The position numbers were made by a program, and so were the translations under genes. A stretch of 64,000 bases of DNA, taken from NCBI GenBank assembly GCA_021464245.1, contig JADCRB010000026.1, positions 3,324,187 to 3,388,186 on the forward strand. Reading direction: 5' to 3'. Shown in pieces: positions 1-9,108 of the stretch. How positions within the stretch are numbered: position 1 is the first letter of the stretch; every line of letters starts with the position of its first letter. The notes under the pieces were generated by a model that saw only the letters and a program-made list of their open reading frames with translations, was not told the DNA's origin and searched no databases. Origin of the DNA: Carallia brachiata. Lineage: Eukaryota > Streptophyta > Magnoliopsida > Malpighiales > Rhizophoraceae.

Positions 1-123
1 CCAACAATTCTGTAGAGATCACACAGAGAATCAGAAGATTCTCCCCCAGTCTTTCGGAGCCTCACAGAGGAAGATTCAGAGTAGATTAGAACCACACAAC
101 AAGTACAGAGGAAGATTTCAGAA

Positions 124-1738
124 TTGGAGAATAAAATTTTGCAGCTGATCAGAGTCGTGGAGGAAAAAGATCAACAGATCGCTGCTCTCAAAGGAAAGGC
201 CCCGATCCAAGTTGATCCCGAGATCCGCGAGGAGCAACCATATCCACCCGGTTTCACTCCAGAAGCCACACCAGCCGACGTCTTCCCTGCAGAAAAGCGA
301 CCAGGTAGTTCTACACAGCTGCCACCCTCAAATTCTGTAGCTTCGCTATCTGTTCAACAATTGCAGGAAATGATAGCCAATACGATCCGACTGCAACAAG
401 CTACATCCTTCCAAGGATCACAGATGTACGTCAAACCGTACACCAGACGGATCGAAAGTCTCAACATGCCCTGGGCTACCAGCCGCCCAAATTTCAACAA
501 TTCAACGAACGAGGCGATCCCAAACAGCACATCGCCCACTTCGTTGAAACCTGCAACAACGCAGGGACTTATGGAGATCTCTTGGTGAAGCAGTTTGTAG
601 ACCGCTTTCACCTGGTTCAAAATCTTGAACCAGAATCGATCGACAGTTGGGAACAGCTACAACGAGTGTTTCTCAACAGATTTTTCAGCACTCGCAGAAC
701 GATAAGTATGATGGAGCTTACCAACACCAAACAAAGGAAAGGAGAGCCCGTTGTCGAATACATCAACAGATGGCGTGCCCTCAGCTTGGACTGCAAAGAT
801 CGCCTGACGGAGACTTCTGCCGTAGATGTGCATCCAGGGAATGCATTGGGAGCTGTTATACATCCTGCAGGGTGTCAAACCCCGAACTTTCGAAGAACTG
901 GCGACCCGCGCACATGATATGGAGATAAGCATCCAGACTTCCGGAGGCACGGTTCCCATCCAGTTGGACCAGCAAGGGGGCAGAAGGGAGATTAAGAAAC
1001 CCAACAGCTCCGGAAAAGGAAAAAAGTGATGACTGTTGAAGCCGCACCAGTAAAAGTGGGCGCCAAAGCTAAGGTAAATCCTCCGACCCAAATAACTCAG
1101 CCAAAACAACAGGAAAGGCGGAAGGTGACATTGCGAGAGTTGGAGCAGAAGCAGTATCCATTCCCCGACTCAGACGTCCCCGACATTCTTGACAACTCTT
1201 GGAGGCGAAGCTGATCGAACTCCCAGAGTGCAAGCGGCCGAATGAAAAGGATCGAGTCAGCGATCCGAGATTCTGCAAATATCACCGGATAGTAAGTCAT
1301 CCAACCGAGAAATGTTTCGTCCTGAAGGAGCTAATCATGAAGCTCAAAAGCCAGAATAAAATCATTCTGGACCAGGAAGGCATAACTCGCAAACCAGACC
1401 ACCATCACTTCAAAACCATCAGAAGAGTGACACACCGTAAGGAGGAGCCGCTCGACAACAAAAAGTCGACAACGGAGAAGGTATATGAAGCTCTCCAAAC
1501 CCTTCTCGCTAACCCTCAGCTGTTTATAGCTTTGCAATCAACAGAAGTGTGGCAAAATCAAGTCAGCAATACTCTCCAGACCTCAGCTGAATCACAGCCA
1601 TCAAATGATTCTAACTCAGCGGAGCAACAGACGGCCAAAATCACGTCGGATGTTACTCTGCTATCTCATTTTCAGATGAGGATCTCCTGCTGGGGTCCAA
1701 ACCCCACAATCGGCCGCTGTATGTATCAGGCTATGTGA
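124..1738 (+). pseudogene. Retrotransposon gag (broken frame)
   Basis: Gag is the structural protein that packages element RNA. The recognisable capsid-like block is near 580-930 (SIDSWEQLQRVFLNRF, MMELTNTKQRKGEPVVEYIN, then [19 protein letters not shown]). A Cys/His knuckle-like motif CKYHRIVSHPTEKCF follows at about 1273-1320. The N-terminal part (from 124) is a coiled-coil-like segment followed by a Pro-rich stretch, and no ATG opens that frame in the window, so the true start may be mutated or lie elsewhere. Frame changes occur near 474 (one base apparently missing in the CCC-TGGG run), near 830 and near 1200. All are small indels. The gene cannot make an intact Gag as read. Confidence 0.85.
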
Positions 1739-2100
1739 GAGAACAGAAGGTCCGACGTATTCTGATCGACGATGGTCAGCAGTCAATATTATCCCAAAAT
1801 CCACCATAAAGGAGCTCGGCATCGGTTGATGAATTATCAGACAGCCGCTTGATGATTCATGGCTTTAATCAAGGAGGACAGAAAGCAATTGGGATGATTC
1901 GCTTGGAGCTAACTATCGGTAATCTCACTTCTAGCACTCTATTTCACGTGATTGATGCACGTACCACATATAAGATGTTGCTAGGACGACCGTGGATTCA
2001 TGGAAATGGAGTTGTGCTCTCAAGCCTGCATCAGTGCTTCAAGTACTACAATGGTGGCGTTCAAAAGGTCAATGCTGACTTAAAGCCGTTCGATGATGCT
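1735..2100 (+). pseudogene. Retrotransposon aspartic protease domain (broken frame)
   Basis: This is the retropepsin domain that matures the polyprotein. The active-site motif is read as ILIDDG at about 1759-1776. The frame breaks directly after it, where one base appears missing in the GGTCAGCAGTC stretch, and the downstream flap/C-terminal part continues in another frame with the typical LLGRPWIHGNG motif near 1978-2010. About 500 bases of low-complexity linker rich in Pro, Lys and Ser follow, before the reverse transcriptase. The identification is firm from the DDG and LGRPW motifs; function is lost as read. Confidence 0.8.
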
Positions 2101-2616
2101 GAATCACATTTGGCGGATGCAGTCTTCTACACCGACACAGACAATCCGGAGATCATTCCATCAAAAGCTACTTGGACTGGGGGCATCCACAAAAAGGGAA
2201 AAGCTGTCGAAGAACCTGCCAATGCCCAACCCCAGGCTCCAACAAATGAAAAGCTGCCACAGCCTGCTGAACTTCGTCCGAAGGATGTTGCATCTTCAAG
2301 CTCCACTCCAGTCCTACGCTATGTGCCGAAGTCACGACGCTCAGAAGGTCAACCCCCTTTCTCTTATTGTATTGATTCTAAACAGGAGCAAGGACATAGC
2401 CAACCCAAAACAAAGGAACTGCACAACCTGAAGGAGACTTACACTCTGCCGATACCAAAGATTGAGCCGGTTTTGTCTTCAAAACCATTAAAAGGTTTCG
2501 TCAAACCACACACAGCGCAGTCAGCGACTCACAGAAAGAAGAACACATGAAGGATTTGATCCTAATGCATACAAGCTTTTGGCAAGGCGGGCTATGACTT
2601 CTCAAACCCGAGCACA

Positions 2617-3885
2617 ATGGGTACGCTGCCGTCCACACATGGCGCTTCTCAAACATCACAGTCCCGACCTGGCTTAGGCTATCAGGAGAAGTCACCTGTG
2701 CGGATCACGCTAAAGAGCCGAAGCCGAGCAGCTGATGCACGTGCCATCACCACCACCACCAAACAAGACAGGCTTATCCAGTCAAACAAAGAAGGTGAAG
2801 TCAGAGGTCTGCATTTCATGTCACAATTAGCGAGGAGGCTGACCGACTCATCAGATGGTGAAGTGAAGGAGGCTCCCCCGGAACTTGAAGATGGTGGCCA
2901 AGCAACTGTTGATGAACTCAAGGAGGTCAATCTTGGCTCTCCGGAAGATCCTCGACCTACATTTGTAAGTGCTTTACTTACTGCAGAAGAAGAGCAAGAA
3001 TATGTTCAGGTATTAAGTCAATACAGGGACGTGTTCGCATGGAGTTACAAAGAAATGCCTGGACTTGACCCAAAAATTGCGGTGCATCGTCTAGCAGTAA
3101 AGAAGGGTGTTCGTTCTGTCAAGCAGCCACAACGACGGTTCCGCCCGGAACTCATTCCACAAATCGAGGAGGAGGTGAACAAGCTGATCAATGCTGGCTT
3201 CATCCGAGAGGTCACCTACCCAACGTGGATTGCCAACATTGTCCCGGTAAGAAAAAGAATGGACAGTTGAGGGTATGTGTTGATTTTCGAGATCTTAACA
3301 AGGCCTGCCCGAAAGATGACTTTCCGTTGCCCATAACGGAGATCACAGTCGATGCAACAACGGGTCACGAAGCATTGTCCTTCATGGATGGTTCTTCAGG
3401 CTATAACCAAATCAGAATGGCACCAGAAGACGAGGAGTTGACAGCATTCCGCACCCCAAAAGGTATATACTGCTACAAAGTTATGCCGTTTGGATTAAAA
3501 ATGCTGGCGCCACTTATCAACGTGCTATGCAAAAAATTTTTGATGACATGCTGCACAAGATTGTAGAATGTTATGTTGATGACTTAGTTGTAAAGACTAA
3601 GAAGCGCAAAGACCACCTCGAGGATCTCAAGACAGTGTTCGAAAGACTTCGGAGGCATCAGCTCAAAATGAACCCTCTCAAGTGCGCATTCGGTGTCACA
3701 TCAGGAAAGTTTCTTGGGTTCGTGGTGCGCCATCGTGGAATCGAAGTTGATCAGTCAAAGGTTGAGGCAATTCAAAAGATGCCTGAACCTAAAAACCTGC
3801 ACGAGCTGCGAAGTTTACAAGGAAAGCTAAGCCTACATTCGCCGTTTTATTTCCAACTTAGCTGGGAGATGTCAACCTTTCCATC
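2617..3885 (+). pseudogene. Retrotransposon reverse transcriptase (broken frame)
   Basis: Reverse transcriptase of the Tat type. Motifs seen in order are RRFRPELIPQIEEEV (about 3133), GFIREVTYPTWIANIV (about 3196), CVDFRDLNKACPKD (about 3278), SFMDGSSGYNQIRMAPED (about 3380), FRTPKGIYCYKVMPFGLK (about 3450) and the catalytic YVDD box (about 3572), then the thumb/connection region. Breaks occur near 3247 and 3497, each where an A run is one base shorter than the conserved frame needs, and near 3826, where one base is extra. Catalytic aspartates are retained in separate frames, so the enzyme is not encoded by one continuous frame. Confidence 0.9.
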
Positions 3886-3887
3886 GG

Positions 3888-4275
3888 TTGATGAAGAAGA
3901 ATATCAACTTCGAGTGGGACGAAGCTTGCAGCAAAGCCTTTGAGAGCATAAAGAAGTACATTTCCAATCCACCAGTCCTGGGAGCTCCAATTCAAGGAAA
4001 GTCGTTGATTCTCTACATTGCAGCACAGGAAAGATCTTTGGGAGCCTTGCTTGCACAGGAAAATGAGCAGGGAAAGGAAGTTGCTCTGTACTACTTGAGC
4101 AGAACACTAAATGGTCCGGAGCTGAGTTATTCGCCCATTGAAAAGACATGTCTAGCACTGTTCTTTGCCATTGACAAGCTGAGGCACTACATGCAAGCTC
4201 ACACGGTACGTCTCATTGCCAGAGCTGATCCTGTCAAATATCTTATCTAGACCAATCTTGTCAGGACGACTTGCC
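3888..4275 (+). pseudogene. Retrotransposon RNase H domain 1 (gypsy type)
   Basis: This is the RNase H that normally follows gypsy RT. It starts at the connection motif NFEWDEACSKAFESIK and continues through SLGALLAQENEQGKE, YYLSRTLNGPELSYSPIEKTC and the ADPVKYL region. A one-base excess near 4245 ends the frame just before the SRPILSGRLAKWA motif, which is read in the neighbouring frame. In the Tat lineage this domain is usually catalytically degenerate because the second RNase H took over; here I only see that the fold motifs are present. Confidence 0.85.
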
Positions 4276-4277
4276 AA

Positions 4278-4830
4278 GTGGGCAGTAATCCTACAAAGCT
4301 ACGACATTGTCTACGTGCCTCAAAAAGCAGTCAAAGGACAAGCTCTAGAGACTTCCTTGCAGATCACCCTGTTCCGTCAGATTGGGAGTTCACAGATGAT
4401 CTTCCAGATGAAGAGGTCTTTTACATTGAGACACTACCACCATGGACGATGTTCTTTGATGGTGCAGCAAGGCGTGATGGTGCTGGTGCCGGCATAGTGT
4501 TTGTCACTCCTCAACGACAAATACTACCATATGCTATCATTCTCGGTGAGTTATGTTCAAATAATGTTGCTGAATACCAGGCTTTGATCATTGGTCTTCA
4601 AATGGCTGTCGATATGAAGATTCCAACTATAGAAGTCCATGGAGATTCCCAGCTCGTCATCAACCAACTTACAGGATTGTATGACGTGAAGAAAGAGGAC
4701 CTTGCGCCTTACCATCAACGTGCTCGACAGCTAATGGATGAATTTGAAAGCATCACCTTGGAGCATGTGCCTCGACGAGAAAACTCAGGCAGACGCGTTG
4801 GCTAACCTGGCCACTCTCTTGCAAAGTCAG
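4278..4830 (+). pseudogene. Retrotransposon RNase H domain 2 (plant/archaeal type)
   Basis: Second RNase H, the hallmark of Tat elements. The catalytic residues are visible: Asp in MFFDGAARRDGAG (about 4449), Glu in NNVAEYQALIIGLQMA (about 4564) and Asp in EVHGDSQLVINQL (about 4635). The end motif HVPRRENS is followed by a two-base loss near 4785, after which the expected ADALANLAT tail is in another frame. The linker upstream contains a one-base loss near 4346. Family knowledge says this domain was acquired from a host-like RNase H and is active in autonomous members. Confidence 0.88.
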
Positions 4831-4871
4831 AAATCCAGGCTACAGTTGTTGCCGTATGCCAGAAATGGATA

Positions 4872-6182
4872 GTGCCACAGAAGGATGATGAAGAAACTAC
4901 AGCAGCCAACGCTGTATCTGTACGTCTCGCGGAGGACGGAGATTGGCGCCAACCAATCATTGACTACCTACAGCACGGGAAGCTGCCCGAAGATCGTCGT
5001 CATAAGACAGAAATTCAACGACGAGCTCCCCGCTTCATATATCTCAAGGATGCTCTGTATCGAAGGTCTTTTGATGGAGTTTTCTTCGCTGCCTAGCAAT
5101 GAAGAGGCAAAACAGCTCTCACTGAAGCACATTCAGGTGTTTGTGGCGGACATCAATCAGGGCCTAAGTTGCACTTCCAACTCAGAAGGATGGGATACTA
5201 CTGGCCAACCATGGTACGTGATTCAATTGAGTTTGCTAAAACCTGTCAAGCTTGTCAATTTCATGCGAATTACATACATCAACCACCGGAGCCACTGCAT
5301 CCAACTGTCTCATCCTGGCCCTTTGAAGCTTGGGGTCTCGACTTAGTGGGGCCCTTGCCAAAGTCATCCCTGGTCACCTGTACATCCTCGCAGCAACACT
5401 ACTTCTCAAAATGGGCTGAAGCCATTCCACTTAGAGAGGTAAAGAAGGAGCATGTTGCCAATTTCATCCGGACTCAGCTGATCTATCGCTATGGAGTCCC
5501 TCGATTCATCATCACTGATAATGGTAAGCAGTTCTACAACAGCTTGATTGACAAGCTCTGCGAGAAGTTCAAGTTCAAGCAGTACAAGTCATCCATGTAC
5601 AATGCCCCAGCAAATGGCTTGGCCGAAGCATTCAACAAGACCTTATGCAACCTGTTGCGGAAGGTAGTCTCTAAATCCAAAAGAGATTGGCATGACAGAA
5701 TTCCGGAGGCATTATGGGCGTATCGTACAACTTACCGGACTCCAACACAGGCGACGCCATACTCACTTGTCTACGGTGTCGAAGCAATACTGCCGTTGGA
5801 AACACAGATTCCATCCCTGCGCATGGCTGTTCTGGAAGGACTCACACAGGAGGAGAATGCTCGCCTACGTCTGGATGAGTTAGAAGCTCTCGATGAAAGG
5901 AGGCTCGAAGCACAACAGCAACTTGAGTGCTACCAAGCCCGGCTCACCAACACGTTCAACCGCAGGGTCCGCCCTCGATCTTTTCAAGTTGGAGACCTTG
6001 TTCTTGCAGTGCGACGGCCCATCAACATGAAGCATCAGTTTGGGGACAAGCTTACTTCCAAATGGGACGGGCCATACCTAGTGCAGGAGGCCTACACTCA
6101 CAACGCTTACATGCTGTCAGACCAAGAAGGCGTTCGAATCGGCCCAATCAATGGTAAATTTCTGAAACAGTATTATGTGTAA
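4872..6182 (+). pseudogene. Retrotransposon integrase (broken frame)
   Basis: Integrase inserts the cDNA copy into the host genome. The N-terminal zinc-binding part ends with CQACQFHANY (about 5244-5273). The core carries GLDLVGPLP (Asp 1, about 5335), TDNGKQFYN (Asp 2, about 5514) and GLAEAFNKTL (Glu, about 5620). The C-terminal barrel contains FQVGDLVLAVRRP and KWDGPYLVQEAY. Most of it, 5169-6182, is one open frame of 337 codons, but the segment around 5370-5400 is read out of frame between two compensating indels, and the HHCC region before 5169 is frameshifted. There is no chromodomain, as expected for Tat and unlike the relic at 14.9 kb. Confidence 0.9.
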
Positions 6183-6640
6183 ATATATTTAAAAAAAATC
6201 ATCAAAAAAATCATCAAAAAAAATTAAAAAAAAACAGAGAAGAAAAAAAATAGAAAAAAAAAAGTCAAAAAAAAAAGTTCGGAAGTCCCGATCTGAAAGT
6301 CCAAGCGAAAACCCAAATCCAAAAGTCCAAAACCCAAACACTCAACTCAAATCCAAAAATTCAAATCCAAGCACAAACACTTGAGCCCAATTCAGAAAAC
6401 TCAAAGCCCAATTCAAAAAACCTGAAAACTAAGTCTAGACTCAAAACCCAAACACTCAACCCAAATTCAAAAATCCAAATCCAAAACCCAAACACTCGAC
6501 CCAAATTCAAAAATCCAAGTCTGGAAGTCCAAACACTCAACCCAAATCCAATCCAAAGCCCAAAACCCAAAAATTTCAAGTTTCAGACACAGTCCAGAAC
6601 CCAAGTTCAGAATCCAATCCAACTCTTGGCCCGCATGAGT
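6183..6640 (+). repeat. A-rich then CA-rich low-complexity tract downstream of integrase
   Basis: After the integrase stop the sequence becomes A-runs (6190-6275), then a degenerate tandem array built on CCCAAACACTCAACCC with a period of about 41 bases, clearest around 6444 and 6485. There are no G-rich stretches and no coding motif on the plus strand. The open frame on the minus strand (6361-6579) has a Phe/Leu/Gly/Trp-only composition caused by the repeat, so I do not call it a gene. Confidence 0.75.
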
Positions 6641-6657
6641 ATAAACTGTGAACGACC

Positions 6658-6672
6658 CAAAAATATAAAAGC
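6658..6672 (+). promoter_or_regulatory. TATA-like box ahead of the WOX-like ORF
   Basis: The sequence AAAATATAAAAGCG lies about 90 bases upstream of the ATG at 6760, a normal distance for a plant core promoter with a short leader. It is the only TATA-like sequence in the GC-neutral stretch before the ORF. This is inference from sequence and spacing only. Confidence 0.4.
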
Positions 6673-6759
6673 GACGGAGGGTTTGAGTCTGAAATTCAGC
6701 ATCAGTCTCAACCGATCTTCACCACATACCAAGATCTTTGCTCCTCTGCCACAAGAAAG

Positions 6760-7155
6760 ATGGAACAAGTTGCAGAACCTCAAGATAAGGGAGAAGAAAG
6801 GTCACCCCGCACAAGGTGGCAACCGACCATGGCACAACTGCAAATTTTGGAGGAAGTCTTCCACAACAATGGAGGTATTATTCCTAATGCATCTCAAATT
6901 TACCAACTTGTCTCACGATTGCGCCCACTCGAGGCAATCGAAGGAAAAAATGTGTTTTATTGGTTCTAGAATCAGAGAAGCAGGAAGAAACCAGCACTGA
7001 AAACTGCTTTTTCCAAAGAACAGTCTGTCGTTCTGATAGTAGATCCCACCGGTACAGCTTCACCCTCAAATGAAGCAGGTCCGAGTTCTTCCACTGCAAT
7101 GGTCTCACCACGGTATGTTCATCAAAGCCGTAGCCCATGGGAGCATGCATGCTAG
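6760..7155 (+). pseudogene. WUSCHEL-related (WOX) homeodomain ORF captured in the retrotransposon, one internal TAG
   Basis: The ORF starts with an ATG in good context (AAAGATGG). Residues 13-70 are a WOX homeodomain: TRWQPTMAQLQILEEVF (helix 1), a loop of WUS-clade length, IPNASQIYQLVSRLRPL (helix 2) and IEGKNVFYWF (helix 3 start). IEGKNVFYWFQN is the WUS-clade signature. The next codon is TAG (6967-6969) where the family has Gln; one C-to-T change explains it. The frame stays open after the TAG for 61 codons (NQRSRKKPALKTAF, then a Ser/Pro-rich tail) to a TAG at 7153. WOX proteins are nuclear transcription factors of meristems. This one lies inside an LTR element, between integrase and LTR, with no visible intron, so it is probably a captured processed copy. 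No WUS-box (TLxLFP) is seen in the short tail. It is either dead, makes a truncated peptide, or needs readthrough. Confidence 0.8.
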
Positions 7156-7360
7156 TCTTGGTGGTCTTACGGAGTCAGCCAATGATTCATCCCTCCTAGG
7201 TACTTAAGTCTAGGAGGAATTTTTCTAGCAGAAAGGAGTCATTCCGGCAAAATTTTGCCTCTTTTTCCAGAATATTCCGGCAGCATCAACCAGCCGGAAA
7301 GCGACGTCAACATCATCGGCCCACCAGACGAGGCCGAGCTTGACTTGGAGATAAGGTGCA

Positions 7361-7448
7361 ACGACTTTGGCAGCACACGGTAACGACTTCTGCAGCACAC
7401 GGCAACGACTTCTGCAACACACGGTAACGACTTTCGTGACGCGCGTCA
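7361..7448 (+). repeat. 22-bp tandem repeat, about four units
   Basis: Units start at 7361, 7383, 7405 and 7427 and share ACGACTTCTGCAGCACACGG with few changes; the fourth is diverged after its first eight bases. The array lies in the accessory segment between the homeodomain ORF and the second small ORF. A protein-coding role is not evident. Confidence 0.85.
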
Positions 7449-7617
7449 GCCGCTGCCTCTTTTGTCTCTTATGCAGGAAAGGGACGTAGATGGCCCTACT
7501 CGATTCTGCATATCTTCTTTTGACTTTTCAAAAAAAAAAACTCTTTATTATTTGTATATATATCCTGCATTCTCGAGTTGTAATACTCACCCCTCAGCTC
7601 TTCTTTCTCAAAAGAAA

Positions 7618-7938
7618 ATGGCTAGTCTCTGCACTTGTCTCAGAAAGTTCTTCGATCAAGAAGTTGGAGGCGTAGGAGCTAAGAAAAGAAGGAGTAGTCT
7701 TCCTCGAGGGATCCCTAAAAGCCCTCGAAATTCAGTCTCCAACGCCATCGGTGTCATGGAGTTCCAACTACTCTCCTTAGTTCACATCTACCACAGAGGG
7801 ATGAGAAACTGCAATCATCCTAATCTTCCTTTGGATGTGGCGACGTACAGGAAGTTCCAACTACTCTCCTTACGTCGAAGCAGACTTAGGAATCATCACT
7901 ACAGTCAGTCTCTCTGTGTGCCGGTCTTGAAGTTCTGA
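7618..7938 (+). CDS. Unrecognised small ORF in the retrotransposon accessory segment
   Basis: A 106-codon frame begins with ATG in the context GAAAATGG and reads MASLCTCLRKFFDQEVGG, then a basic stretch (AKKRRSSLPRGIPKSPRN) resembling a nuclear localisation signal. A TATA-like run, TTTGTATATATATCC, lies at about 7551-7565, some 55 bases upstream. The same frame is open further upstream to 7462, but the ATG at 7618 fits the TATA spacing. Within it, the phrase TTCCAACTACTCTCCTTA occurs twice about 91 bases apart, near 7764 and 7855. I recognise no domain. It could be spurious; the paired TATA-plus-ATG layout, mirrored by the homeodomain ORF, is the reason for listing it. Confidence 0.3.
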   Translation: MASLCTCLRKFFDQEVGGVGAKKRRSSLPRGIPKSPRNSVSNAIGVMEFQLLSLVHIYHRGMRNCNHPNLPLDVATYRKFQLLSLRRSRLRNHHYSQSLCVPVLKF

Positions 7939-8265
7939 GGTACTGGGCCTTCCTCTTGGGGAGGTTCAAGTTCTTTGCCTACCGGATCATCCTCACCAGA
8001 GCTTTGGAATTTCAAAGAACCTTTGCCAGCCTTTGCTAACTATGAAAGCTCGAATGCACCTGGAGTTAGAATGTCAATTTTTATGTTGGCTGGGCTGCTA
8101 ACTTCCTCAAGATCATATCGGTTTCCATTGTGATCCAACAACAGTTGGGTTAGTCGGAGATAAAAGATTTCAACATTCAATGTTCGTCAGGACATCTCAA
8201 GTTTCAAACTGGACTTCAAGACTCGGTGCGGATCACGTCTGTAAAGTTCTTCCTTACCAACCCTT

Positions 8266-8279
8266 GAAGTGGGGGCATT
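8266..8279 (+). other. Polypurine tract of the retrotransposon
   Basis: GAAGTGGGGGCATT directly precedes the LTR start TGTAAAC. It is the expected plus-strand primer site for reverse transcription. The purine run is interrupted by CATT next to the LTR, as often seen in Tat elements. Confidence 0.65.
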
Positions 8280-8323
8280 TGTAAACAAAGAAAAAGAAAA
8301 AAATAAAAAAAAGGAAGTCAATA

Positions 8324-8358
8324 GCCGGCGTTGCCAATTTTGAATTGGCAACGCCGGC
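8324..8358. promoter_or_regulatory. Perfect palindrome 1 in LTR U3 (16-bp arms, 3-base loop)
   Basis: The left arm is GCCGGCGTTGCCAATT, the loop TTG, and the right arm the exact reverse complement. It is GC-rich in an A-rich setting. It could extrude as a hairpin in DNA or RNA, or bind a dimeric factor. It lies about 65 bases upstream of the TATA box. Confidence 0.95.
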
Positions 8359-8385
8359 CCAAAGAAAATCAAAAAAAAAAAAAGA

Positions 8386-8420
8386 TTCCTTTCCCATGTG
8401 AACATCACATGGGAAAGGAA
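8386..8420. promoter_or_regulatory. Perfect palindrome 2 in LTR U3 (16-bp arms, 3-base loop)
   Basis: The left arm is TTCCTTTCCCATGTGA, the loop ACA, and the right arm its exact reverse complement. It ends directly against the TATA element (CCCTATAAAC). It has the same 16-3-16 geometry as the palindrome 27 bases upstream but an unrelated sequence. The CATGTGA/TCACATG cores resemble E-box type sites; that is inference. Confidence 0.95.
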
Positions 8421-8432
8421 CCCTATAAACAG
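8421..8432 (+). promoter_or_regulatory. LTR TATA box
   Basis: CCCTATAAACAG follows palindrome 2 immediately. It is the best TATA match in the LTR, and its position about 140 bases into the LTR is plausible for a U3 promoter. Confidence 0.6.
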
Positions 8433-9108
8433 GCCACTGCCCCTCAGTTCAAAACATATTCAGCAAATCTGTAAACAGAAAAATTCTGAAAATTTGAGAG
8501 AAAAAGAAAATTTTGAAAATCTCTCAAGAAAATTTCTCATTTTCTTACGTGCTTTTACTCTGCAGTATACTCTCCTAACTCCTTTTTGAGAGATATTTTA
8601 GGGGTAAACCCCAAAAAATTTGCTGTTTCCATTTCTAAAATTATTTTTAGGTTTATATTCTCGGATCGCTCTAGATCTGAATTTTTGAGAATATAGATCT
8701 GAAAATATCAAATTACTACAAATCTGACTGGGATTAAGCCTCATACGGCCCGCAGCAAAATCCAGACAGCTCATCCGAGAACAAGTCCTTTCGACCCTCG
8801 GTGAAATTAAGTCAGATCGGTTCAGATCAGGTCTCTGCGGTTCTTAACCGTAGTCAAAACGTCCAAATCAGATCCGGTTTCAGTCTATCCAGTTCAAGAT
8901 AAAGCTGTGGAAATTATTTCTGTCAAGATCAAGCTCGTGCAGCCCTTGACGGAGTCAAAAAAGGAACACTAATCGGAGGATCTACGAAAATCGACCCCAC
9001 GTAAATTTCTTTTTATTACAATTTTTTTTATTGTAATTTGTTTTTGTATTTTCGAGTTTAATTGTTTTAAGTTCGAAATTTACCAGTTACATACCCATAC
9101 AAGAAATT

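Larger units (their letters stand above)
1..9091 (+). mobile_element. Ty3/gypsy Tat-lineage LTR retrotransposon, 5' LTR outside window
   Basis: Domain order is gag, aspartic protease, reverse transcriptase, gypsy-type RNase H, a second plant/archaeal-type RNase H, integrase, then about 2.1 kb of non-pol sequence and a 3' LTR. The duplicated RNase H and the RT motif DLNKACPKDDFPLP place it in the plant Tat (Ogre/Retand/Tat) lineage; this is family knowledge. The window starts inside the element, so the 5' LTR, primer binding site and left target duplication are not visible. At least ten frameshifts, nearly all one- or two-base indels, break the frame, while amino-acid motifs between breaks are well preserved. 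The 3' terminus is set by the terminal inverted pentamer TGTAA/TTACA of the LTR. Five bases of presumed target site (TACCC) would follow at 9092-9096. Confidence 0.93.
8280..9091 (+). repeat. 3' LTR
   Basis: An 812-bp LTR inferred from the polypurine tract before it and from terminal inverted bases TGTAA at the start and TTACA at the end. U3 is A-rich and carries two perfect palindromes. A TATA box (CCCTATAAACAG, about 8421) implies transcription starting about 30 bases later. The R/U5 part contains a conserved-looking block around 8720-8960. The right border cannot be confirmed without the 5' LTR copy. Confidence 0.75.

Noticed and set aside
6361..6579. Minus-strand frame of 72 codons rich in Phe, Gly, Leu and Trp
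   Set aside because: It is the reverse of the CCCAAA-type tandem tract and has repeat-driven composition only.
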